Source: JAQBVV01 sp965249205
GTDB lineage: Bacteria; Acidobacteriota; Vicinamibacteria; Vicinamibacterales; UBA2999
Assembly (NCBI GenBank): GCA_965249205.1
Contig: CBDFLL010000005.1
Span: 434,001-498,000, forward strand
Reading direction: 5' to 3'
DNA length: 64,000 bases
The position numbers and the translations under genes were made by a program. How positions within the stretch are numbered: position 1 is the stretch's first letter; each line of letters starts with the position of its first letter. Of the stretch, positions 42,001-48,786 are shown piece by piece. The notes below the pieces were generated by a model. The model searched no databases. It was not told the DNA's origin and saw only the letters and a list, made by a program, of their open reading frames with translations.

Positions 42001-43026
42001 GACTATCTCCGCAAGCTCGGTCACGCGTACGGCAACGGGTTCTGGGGCGACCCGATGGAGGATGTGTTCCGGCTGGCGCTGTCAGGCACCGAGAAGGTCG
42101 TGCACAGCAGTTCGACAATGCTGTACGGCGCGCTCGACAACGACGACTTCTACATGTACATGGGCGGACTGGCCACGGCGGTCCGGAACATGGACGGCGC
42201 CACCCCGGAGATGGTCGTCACCAATACTCGCGATCCAGGCCGCCCCGAAATGACCTCGATCGAGAAGTTCATCGGGACCGAGTTCCGCTCGCGCTACGTG
42301 AACCCGACCTGGATCGAGGGCATGAAGGAGGAAGGCTACGCCGGCGCCGGTGAGATGCGCGCGTTTACCGAGTATCTGTGGGGCTGGGATGCCACCGCGC
42401 CAGAGGTCATCGACGACGCGAAATGGAAGGAAACGTTTGATGTCTATGTGGAGGACAAGCACAACCTCGGCATGGAGCAGTTTTTCGAGGCGAACTCACC
42501 CTTCGCATACCAGGACATGACCGCCCGGATGGTGGAGACGATCCGGAAGGGCTACTGGGAGGCGGACAGCGCGACGGCGACGAAGCTGCTCGAGGAGTAT
42601 GTGGCGAGCGTGAACAGACACGGCGTGGGGTGCGCGGAGTTCACCTGCGGCAATCCCCGACTTCAGCAGTACGTCCTGGACGAGGGGCTCACGGCGGGCA
42701 TTCCCGTGCCCGCCCTCGATGGATTCCGGCGTGCGATGGAGGCAGCGACCGGCGCGGACATCGAGACCGGGGCCGAAGACGCCCAGAACTTCGCGGCAGA
42801 GAACGACGCGGAGATGGCGCGTAATCTCGAAACTGTTCTGGCCATGAGTCGAATGGCCAATCAGCTCGAGGGCTACGTCATGGCGCAGCAGATCACCAAC
42901 GAGCAGTCCCCCACTCGGCCGAACGGCGGCGCGACGCGAACCGAATTTGTCGTGCTGCTGACCGGCGCCCCCGTGCTCCTGCTCCTCGTCCTCTGGCGAA
43001 GGCGTCACCGTGGCGGCGCGCGATAA
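39028..43026 (+). CDS. Exported CobN-like tetrapyrrole-binding protein (HmuS-like)
   Basis: 1332 residues from TTG 39028, with GGAGG upstream; the start was chosen because it yields a signal peptide (LSLASLVLLLVAGDVEMRAQ). A C-terminal transmembrane helix (FVVLLTGAPVLLLLVLW) then RRRHRGG would anchor it to the membrane. The body is CobN/ChlH-like: YNYPAGKANIGASYLNVAES, DAVIHVGTHGTLEWLDGKDI, SFVIWGDETMRHEGV, FGSxxG-like GNGFWGDPMEDVF. True CobN is cytoplasmic and needs CobS/CobT, absent here. HmuS proteins, exported CobN relatives, are reported to remove metal from heme. This location and company fit an HmuS-type dechelatase or a tetrapyrrole carrier. Confidence 0.82.
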   Translation: MTRRLSLASLVLLLVAGDVEMRAQEPGQDPGQERVRIGFVYSDGNLPGTLRAYKAILEERPDLAGQVSLTFLTESMFDNVDAEGIAASDVVVLDTMNQQMLERFNAEHDIDLVDTVRQQGRVYAVGEGLLPREQYVSQGALYDETPRAFWAESGFNNQVGLLKFVLSRAGIAGLTIPDPEPSLSFGYYYPDSESGQVFATWDAFTAHRQQLGKARPGAPHVAVGFYKSSYYNGETELIDAVIAEVERQGAEAVPFFGYPDAVAAERMLLDEDGQSRADVVLSLLFRFAGPEASPILEGVDIPVINLISLYGRTEQEWRASATGLSMFEGTFQVAVPEVAGLVAPTVVGSQERVTDPDTGLSVVVRTPIPDRVRMAVQRGLRYAALGAKANRDKRVAIVFYNYPAGKANIGASYLNVAESLATILRRLAEEGYNVGDSPTTGTAVLDELLEKSRNVGGYAPGELEELVAGGTTVQVGVADYNRWLDGFSPTLRQKVLDDWGPPESSRLMMVQGDAGPNFVIPALEYGNIALLPQPARGAGEDLEQLYHANDLAPPHQYMATYAWLRDGFRADAVIHVGTHGTLEWLDGKDIGLSADDASDALIADLPDIYIYNVDVVGEGLVARRRGMATLVDHMVPPFKKGGLYPELSLLSETISDYGERQADNPELTRAYAERIREQLIELGIAADLSLEIDEPNSLTEETVHEVEEHLLLLRGQNIPYGLHTFGVTPEKEMRDSTIDAIVSIDRSLLPNTAQVLADDMERRIVESGPRELDSVVRALRGGFVGTGGGGEPLRNPDAYPTGRNFFGIDPDKVPKPASWDLGVTLAQQMLDDYQEENGQYPEKVSFVIWGDETMRHEGVIESQIFYLLGTRPVWDVRGKVVGVDVVPQAQLNRPRVDIVIASAAEGMFSNVTRLMDEAVQRVKALDEADNYVRRHYLSTKATLMERGYSEEDADRRAGVRIFDEAPGHFNLNTSTIAAASGSWDTDAGMADDYLRKLGHAYGNGFWGDPMEDVFRLALSGTEKVVHSSSTMLYGALDNDDFYMYMGGLATAVRNMDGATPEMVVTNTRDPGRPEMTSIEKFIGTEFRSRYVNPTWIEGMKEEGYAGAGEMRAFTEYLWGWDATAPEVIDDAKWKETFDVYVEDKHNLGMEQFFEANSPFAYQDMTARMVETIRKGYWEADSATATKLLEEYVASVNRHGVGCAEFTCGNPRLQQYVLDEGLTAGIPVPALDGFRRAMEAATGADIETGAEDAQNFAAENDAEMARNLETVLAMSRMANQLEGYVMAQQITNEQSPTRPNGGATRTEFVVLLTGAPVLLLLVLWRRRHRGGAR

Positions 43027-43053
43027 GCGCGCCTCCGTTACCGGTCTAGCCGT

Positions 43054-44101
43054 CTCGTGCTTATCCGGTTGTTTCAGCTAACCCCTATATCTTGCGATCA
43101 GCCTGGGGGGCGCACGTCCTGCGCGCCGCGAATCCGTCGGGCGGGCGTGGGCGTCCGTCCGGTCCCCAGGCCCAGCAGGGTCTGAAAGGCGGCCATCGGG
43201 TGCCGCCGCCGATTGTGCCGAAACACGAACTCATCGAGGTAGACCTGTAGTTGCGCCTTGCTGACGCCGTGGTGCGTGCCAATCAACCACTGTTGGCAAT
43301 TGCCGATGACGCGGTCGGCCAAAGGCACGACGGAGGGCACCCCCCTGTGCAGGGCGCTCCGGATCGGTTGCGGGCGGGCGACGTGTCTCACGTCAGCGGC
43401 CTGGAGCCCATCGAAACTTTTCAGCCCGTCGGTGTAGACCGTCGCCCCCGGCGCAATGTGGTGAGTGACGAACGCGAGCATCGTCGATTGTTTGAAGTTC
43501 GGGATCACGGACATGCGGACCCGACCCGACCGATCCCCGCGTCGTTCCACCGCCACCAGCACCAGCGCGGCTTTCCGCCCCTTGAGTTGGCGACTGCCGC
43601 GCAGGCCGGCCTGGGGCGCGCCCACCCAGGTGTCATCGATCTCCACGTCGCCGTACAAGGGCTCCCGCCCCGCGTTCACCATCGCGCGCCGCAGCTTGTG
43701 CAACAGCAGCCACGCCGTTTCGTACCGCCGCAGGCCCAACTGCCGCTGCAGCAGGAGCGCCGAGAGGCCCCGCTTGTCGGTAACCGTCAAATAGGCCGCC
43801 CAGAACCACACCAGGAGCGGCGTCTTCGTGTTGTGGAGAATCGTCCCGGCGGTCAGCGACACCTGATACCGGCACGCCGCACATTGCCAGCGCCGGTGTG
43901 TGGTCAGGCGATAGCCGCGCGCGTGCCGGCACCGGGGACACACAAAGCCGTCCGGCCAGCGGCACGCCGCCAAGTAGTCCTGACAGGCCTCGTCGGTCGC
44001 AAATTGCCGCTGAAACTCCCGGAGATTCTTCGGAAACGACGGGCGCGCCACGCCGATACACTACCGGTGGTGGCTTGCTGAAACAACCGGATAAGCACGA
44101 G
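43054..44101 (-). mobile_element. IS1595/ISXO2-type insertion sequence
   Basis: 1048 bp. The inverted ends are 25 bp: positions 43054-43078 and the reverse complement at 44077-44101, sharing CGGTTGTTTCAGC next to TTATC. The single transposase gene lies on the minus strand. The bases flanking the two ends do not form an 8-bp direct repeat. The receptor gene is cut exactly at the right end. Missing target duplication and a missing gene end point to a deletion next to the element. Confidence 0.85.
43098..44051 (-). CDS. IS1595-family (ISXO2-type) transposase
   Basis: 317 residues. The N-terminal zinc ribbon is visible as FVCPRCRHARGYRL and WQCAACRYQVSLTAGT, as in ISXO2 transposases. The DDE-type core follows with EIDDTWVGAP, TVYTDGLKSFDGL and the terminal FRHNRRRHPMAAFQTL region, containing a His/Asn-rich stretch in place of a canonical E motif. 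It is full length without frameshift, so likely functional. Confidence 0.92.
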   Translation of the reverse strand: MARPSFPKNLREFQRQFATDEACQDYLAACRWPDGFVCPRCRHARGYRLTTHRRWQCAACRYQVSLTAGTILHNTKTPLLVWFWAAYLTVTDKRGLSALLLQRQLGLRRYETAWLLLHKLRRAMVNAGREPLYGDVEIDDTWVGAPQAGLRGSRQLKGRKAALVLVAVERRGDRSGRVRMSVIPNFKQSTMLAFVTHHIAPGATVYTDGLKSFDGLQAADVRHVARPQPIRSALHRGVPSVVPLADRVIGNCQQWLIGTHHGVSKAQLQVYLDEFVFRHNRRRHPMAAFQTLLGLGTGRTPTPARRIRGAQDVRPPG

Positions 44102-45752
44102 CCGAATAGAACGCATTCGGCGTGAAATACATACCGTCTGTGGTGACGTTCCAGTACGCGGACGCGGTGACCGTCGCCCGATTTCCGATGACGCCGGTGT
44201 AGCCCACCTCGTATGCCGTCATCGCCTCCTGCTTGAGATCGGGATTGCCAACCGCGCGAATGGGGAACACGAAACCCGCCAACGCCGACGACAGCGCGCT
44301 GAGGTCGATTTCGTTCAGAATCGTCGTGTCGATATGGTTGTTGATGTACGACGGTGCCCGGAAGGCGCGGTTAAATGAGAGACGAAACGTCTGAGCTGCG
44401 CTGGGCTTCACCATGAACGTCGTGCGCGGAGAGAAGACCACGTTGTCGATCGACGAGAACTTGTCGAGGCGGCCGCCGACGACCCAGCGCACATGATCAC
44501 CAAAGAAGATCTCGTCCTGCACGAAACCACCACCCTCATTGCGGTCGGCGCCGGCCGGCGCGAGTGAGATATCAAACGTGTTCCGGCGGATGTTGCCACC
44601 GAACGTGACAACGTGGCTCGCGCCAAACACGCGCACGTCGGACGCCTCCACGTCGAACGTCTTGGTGTCAAACACCAGCGGGAGCGGCTGGCCCGTCGGG
44701 CCGCGCGCGAGCAGGTTCGACGCATTACCGTTGAGCAGATTGGTGAAGAACGCGACGCGACGACCGCCCTTCTGGTAACGGGCCGTCACATGCGTCATCC
44801 GGGAGTCCCTCGAGATATCGAATGGTCCTATACCACTGTGGATGATGCCCTCGGTTCCCGCGACGCCGCTTGTGACGGAAACGGAGCCGCCGCCGGGCAT
44901 GTCGTAGTCGACGCGTGCCTCGAACCTGGGCTGCGACGTGCCCATGTTCATGTACGCCGGGTATGATGGCGTCTGGAACGCATTGGCAATCATGCCCATC
45001 GGACGCGAGAGCGGGTCCTGTGCGAAGTACCCCGCCGACACCTTGTAGGCCCACCGGTCGTCGATCGCGCGAGCGAACGAGCCGTCGACGGCAAAGAGCG
45101 GCCCCTGCCCAGCGTCGCCGTCGGCGGCCGGCCGATCAAAGGCACCCGCTCGGATGGTCAACGTCGTTCCAGCCTCCGCGGCGATCTCGCGCGGAGACTT
45201 CGTGATCACGTTGACGACCCCATTCATCGCGTTGGCGCCCCAGACCGCCGACGCCGGCCCCCGGATCACCTCGATCTGCCGGATGTTGTTGCTGTTGGTC
45301 GGCACGAGATCCCACATCACCATGCCGAAGAAATCCAGGTAAACACTCCGACCGTCGACCAGGGCAAGCTGCGATGTTGCGAGTGTGGAGGTCGCGCCGC
45401 GCGCGGTCATGTTGACGTCGCGGGCCGACAGCTGCGTGACGTTGAGCCCCGGAACCGTACGGAGGAGATCGCCGAGGTTGGTCGCGGGTGAGTTCTGAAT
45501 AGTCTCCGAGGTCACCACGCTGACCGCGGCCGGCACGTTGACGAGTTCCTGCTCCGCTCTGGATGCCGTCACGACGACCTGTTCCTCGTAGGTGACCGGC
45601 TCGTCCTGGGCTTGTTCGGTGGTTGCCGACTCTTGCGCGATGGCTGGAGCGACGAACGCGAGGCTCACGGCGAGTCCCAGAACGCGCGGAGCGAGATGAG
45701 CGCTGCGCAGCGCCCATGTAGCGCGCCACACGGTGTTGGACGCTGGCAACAT
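44061..45752 (-). pseudogene. TonB-dependent receptor, 3' end lost at an IS element
   Basis: 563 codons remain. Signal peptide (LGLAVSLAFVAPAIAQ), a TonB-box-like YEEQVVVTASR, and the plug domain (NVPAAVSVVTSETIQNSP, GLNVTQLSARDVNMTARG, IRQIEVIRGPASAVWGANAM, NGVVNVITK) are complete. The barrel runs normally to YTGVIGNRATVTASAYWNVT and then the last residues are read from the IS1595 end. Receptors of this class have 650-800 residues, so several C-terminal strands, including the last strand needed for outer-membrane assembly, are gone. It is convergent with the HmuS-like gene, so it was probably the HmuR-type receptor of that locus. Loss of function is inferred. Confidence 0.8.
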
Positions 45753-45814
45753 GCGTCACATTGTGCGATACCCCCCCCAGCCGCACAAGTGCCGCGTGGT
45801 AACATGCCGTCTCT

Positions 45815-45857
45815 GCGCCCGTAGCTCAGCTGGATAGAGCGCCGGACTTCGAATCCG
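45815..45857 (+). tRNA. 5' half of tRNA-Arg(TCG), severed by the prophage
   Basis: The acceptor 5' strand (GCGCCCG), D arm (GCTCAGCTGGATAGAGC) and anticodon arm with CTTCGAA loop (anticodon TCG at 45849-45851) are present. After TCCG the sequence becomes AT-rich and neither the T arm nor the complementary acceptor strand CGGGCGC follows. The rest presumably lies at the right end of the prophage. As written here this tRNA cannot fold to full length. Confidence 0.8.
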
Positions 45858-46037
45858 TTTCGACCACTCGTTAAATCCCCATACTTCCCATATTTATTAG
45901 GAAAACTGATTGTAAGATTGAGTCAGATGTAGTCAGATGTGACCACATTTATCCAGAAACGGCTGGCAGTACGGCTGGCAGTACGGCTGGCCGTGAGCGC
46001 GCGCGGATGGTTGCTCCGGCGCTCCCACGTATCCGGC
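45858..46037. other. Attachment-proximal non-coding segment with short direct repeats
   Basis: AT-rich stretch directly after the tRNA junction. AGTCAGATGT is repeated twice in tandem at 45921-45940, and GGCTGGCAGTAC occurs two and a half times at 45961-45990. Such repeats next to att sites often are integrase or excisionase arm sites. No gene or promoter could be supported. Confidence 0.45.
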
Positions 46038-46204
46038 TCACTCGCCCACCTTGGCCAGGATCACCGCGAGCGTGGTTTCGATGGCCCGAGGCGGTCCGTG
46101 ACGGTCGGGCCCGCCGGTGGGATCGGCATCGGCACGTCCACCCACGTGGCACCGACGCGCTGCTTGACGCCCACATACGCGGTCGTCTCGTGTCCGGGCT
46201 TCAG
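46038..46204 (-). pseudogene. Possible small phage gene, perhaps frameshifted
   Basis: From about 46204 one frame reads LKPGHETTAYVGVKQRV, then GATWVDVPMPIPP and stops at 46061. A second frame continues with RAIETTLAVILAKVGE and stops at 46038. Both pieces look protein-like and together resemble one small protein with a shift near 46085. No ATG with a ribosome binding site is seen; a CTG would have to start it. It is the last coding-looking piece before the attachment site. Support is weak. Confidence 0.3.
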
Positions 46205-46218
46205 CCTAGGGCACCCAC

Positions 46219-46632
46219 CTACATGTATTCTACGACCACGAACGCTTTGTTGATAGTGATGCTGTTACGGGCATAGGCGCGCACCGTCGTTGCATTTGTC
46301 AACTCCAGTCTGCCGGTTTGGTTCCCAAGCTCGCTCCCGATGTCCAGAACGATCGCTTTCGCGGTATTGACAGCCGTGATGCTGGCTTGAGCGAACGTGA
46401 TCGCATTGCCAGTGCCGGCGCCGCGGCTCAGCGTGCCAGTTTGAATGCGTCGAATCATGCTGATCTCCGGAAGGCGCGCGGCATCGATGGTGCCGCTGGT
46501 GATCTTGCCCGCGTCGAGCGCCTCGACATCTCCGGCGCGAAGCGCGAGCAGGTTGTCGCGGAGGTGCTGGTTGAGTTGGGCCGCCGTCACGACGGCGCCG
46601 GAGACCCACGTGCGCGGGGAGGTCCAGGCCAT
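46219..46632 (-). CDS. Phage tail-fibre-like structural protein
   Basis: 137 residues. The N-terminus MAWTSPRTWVSGAVVTAAQL followed by NQHLRDNLLAL is typical of proteins at the distal end of siphovirus tail operons. The centre (GKITSGTIDAARLPEI) resembles the repeated collar element that leads into receptor-binding segments, and the C-terminal half is beta-rich. Its ATG overlaps the stop of the 37-residue gene upstream as TAATG. A tail-tip or fibre role is inferred from motif and order. Confidence 0.68.
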   Translation of the reverse strand: MAWTSPRTWVSGAVVTAAQLNQHLRDNLLALRAGDVEALDAGKITSGTIDAARLPEISMIRRIQTGTLSRGAGTGNAITFAQASITAVNTAKAIVLDIGSELGNQTGRLELTNATTVRAYARNSITINKAFVVVEYM

Positions 46633-46745
46633 TAGTCGACGCCGTGCGCGGCGTGCGCCGCCTTCACCGCCACGGTTTCATCCGGGTACCAGTTGCGCCT
46701 CGCCGCCAGTGGCACCTGCCTGAGCTGCCGGTAGGTGGTGATCAT
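46632..46745 (-). CDS. 37-residue phage protein
   Basis: ATG at 46745 has AGGAAGGGA seven bases upstream, and the stop overlaps the next ATG as TAATG. The peptide (MITTYRQLRQVPLAARRNW, then YPDETVAVKAAHAARGVD-like end) is charged, without membrane segment. It fits the tightly coupled operon. No family was recognised. Translation is supported by ribosome binding site and coupling only. Confidence 0.6.
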   Translation of the reverse strand: MITTYRQLRQVPLAARRNWYPDETVAVKAAHAAHGVD

Positions 46746-46776
46746 CGTTCGCGTCCCTTCCTGTGTGTCCCGACGG

Positions 46777-48786
46777 CTACCCGGCCGCCAGGCGCGTGGT
46801 CAGGTCCAGTGTTGAGGTGCCCAGCACCCACACGTTCTCGTCCAAGTCGCTGAGCGGCGTGAGGCCCCACGTCACCCGCACATCGTCCGGGTCGCGGACC
46901 TGCCACGCCACCCCGTGGATCACGAGCCGTGCTGCCACGCCCGTGGCAGCATCGACGACGTCGATCTGGTCGTGCACCCCGAGGCTCACCGCCCACGCGG
47001 CCATCTGATCATTGCGTCCGGCATGCACCGTCACCGAGGCCGTGCGCATCGCGGGCGTCCCGTAGATCGTCAAGAGGCGCGTGGCAATATCCTGCGCCAC
47101 GGGGATCGACTGCTGGTACGGCAAGTCGAGCGTGAGCACGCTCCGACCGGTCGACATGGCGGCGCTGGCCTCCAGGTAGACCCGCGCGTAGTCGTAGACG
47201 CCGCGGCCGCGCGCCTGCAGCGTGGTCAGATACGCCGTCGCCGTGCCGGTGTTGGTGATCGCCCACTGCACGCCGTTCGCGCCAAAGCTCGCCGTGACGG
47301 TGAGCTGGCTCGTGACATCCGTCCCGCTCCCGTCGGCGGCCGCATTGGCCACGTAGTCGGTGCCCGAGACCGGCGTCTGCATGTTGGCGCCACCCACCTG
47401 CTCCGCTTCGTGGGCCGGGTCTCGGTACGGGCCGAAGGGGTGCACCGTCGCGCCGGCAGGGATGGCCATCGCCGCGCCCCCCAGCTGATAGAGCACCGTG
47501 GTGGTCCCGGCGTCGACCCGGCGCATCCGGAGGCCCGTGCGCACCGTCTCGACGACATCCGCCAGAGCGCGGTCGCACTGCAGGCTGGCCGCCTCCAGGA
47601 GCATCGGGATCGGGGCGGTTGACGTCGCATACCGGCTCACGCGGGCCAGCCGGTCGAGAAACGTCAGCGTCTCGCCGGCGTGCGCGTCGGCGTCCGCCAC
47701 GAGATAGCCCTGCTCCGAGCGCGTCACCCGATGGAGCGCTTCGAGCGCCGAGGATCGCGCGCCGCGTAGGTCGTCGAGCGCGTAGTCATAGGTGTCTTGC
47801 CCCTGCTCGAACTGCTGCGCCCGTGGCGACACGGGCAGCGCGTTGATGATGGTCTCCACGATCTCATCGCTCCGCTGGTTCTGCTGGAGCGGGAGGCCGC
47901 TCACCGGTGCGCGGGCCGCGATCCCCATGTAGTCGGTGCCCGTCACCACGACCGCCCGTGTCGCCGCGGGGCCATGCGTCGGCTGCAGCGTCTCGAGGTA
48001 GTAGATCTTGCGCTGGCGCACGCGCCGGCCGTCGTAGAGGAGGACCTCCAGCGTCCCGCCGCCGTCGATGACGGCCTGGATCGCCTCGAGCGTGGCCTGC
48101 GTGGTGGGCAGCGCGTAGGGGTCCGTGTCATTCGAATCGGTGGCGAACGCCACGTCCCAGACCGTCCCGATGTCCCGGTCGCGGAACGCGAGGCCGTAGC
48201 GCGCTTCGGCGTCGTCCGTGAGGTCCACGTCCGGATCGCCTGTACCCGTGATCGTGTCGGTGAGCGAGACCGTGATGTTGTCGGTGTCGTGCTGGAGGGT
48301 GAGGGCCCGGAGGTAGCGGTCGACGCCGTCGCCCCGGTCGAAGGCGGGCAAGGTCGCGTAATTCGAGGTCCCAATGAGCTGCGCCTGCGTCGCGTCGGTG
48401 CTGAGAAAGCTGGAGAACGCCTGCGACCAGCGCACCCCGACGTCCGCGTCCGCGTCGGCCGCGTGCGGGGCCGCGGCAAAGAGCGCGTCCCAGGGACGCG
48501 CCAGGCTGATCCGACAGGCGATCCCGAGGTCAAACCCGGCGCGCGCGTGCGCATGGCCGGGCGCGTAGGAGCCCGCGATCCCCGCGCTGTTCCCCAGGCT
48601 GTTGTCGAGCAGGAAGCGGCACTCGCCGATCTGCGCCGTGGTGTCTGTCGGTGTTGGCCCCGGTAGCCCGTAGTCCCAGGAGACCCCGCCGCGCACGAGC
48701 ACGTCGCGCGTCACGTCCGTCCAGCCCTGGCCCGCGCCGTCCAGTTCGAGCTCTACCGTGAGATCCAGGAGGGGCATGAGATTCAC
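46777..48786 (-). CDS. Large phage tail protein following the tape measure (tail tip/baseplate)
   Basis: 669 residues from GTG 48786, which overlaps the tape-measure stop as GTGA; ATG 48777 is an alternative. It starts VNLMPLLDLTVELELDGAG with SWDYGLPGPTPTDTTAQIGE, a beta-sandwich-like N-terminal part. Later segments repeat Asp-rich strands and end in NVWVLGTSTLDLTTRLAAG. Its position directly after the tape measure is where siphophages encode distal tail or tail-associated proteins. No enzymatic motif was recognised. The longer frame upstream to 49467 is a shadow of the tape measure. Confidence 0.72.
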   Translation of the reverse strand: MNLMPLLDLTVELELDGAGQGWTDVTRDVLVRGGVSWDYGLPGPTPTDTTAQIGECRFLLDNSLGNSAGIAGSYAPGHAHARAGFDLGIACRISLARPWDALFAAAPHAADADADVGVRWSQAFSSFLSTDATQAQLIGTSNYATLPAFDRGDGVDRYLRALTLQHDTDNITVSLTDTITGTGDPDVDLTDDAEARYGLAFRDRDIGTVWDVAFATDSNDTDPYALPTTQATLEAIQAVIDGGGTLEVLLYDGRRVRQRKIYYLETLQPTHGPAATRAVVVTGTDYMGIAARAPVSGLPLQQNQRSDEIVETIINALPVSPRAQQFEQGQDTYDYALDDLRGARSSALEALHRVTRSEQGYLVADADAHAGETLTFLDRLARVSRYATSTAPIPMLLEAASLQCDRALADVVETVRTGLRMRRVDAGTTTVLYQLGGAAMAIPAGATVHPFGPYRDPAHEAEQVGGANMQTPVSGTDYVANAAADGSGTDVTSQLTVTASFGANGVQWAITNTGTATAYLTTLQARGRGVYDYARVYLEASAAMSTGRSVLTLDLPYQQSIPVAQDIATRLLTIYGTPAMRTASVTVHAGRNDQMAAWAVSLGVHDQIDVVDAATGVAARLVIHGVAWQVRDPDDVRVTWGLTPLSDLDENVWVLGTSTLDLTTRLAAG

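Noticed and set aside
39028..43026. Cobaltochelatase for B12 synthesis
   Set aside because: The protein has an export signal and membrane anchor, and no CobS, CobT or other B12 gene is present, so an Hmu-type role is preferred.
43046..44109. 8-bp target duplication around the IS1595-type element
   Set aside because: Flanks were compared in several registers; only AGCCG is shared and it is not in a convincing position, so no duplication is claimed.
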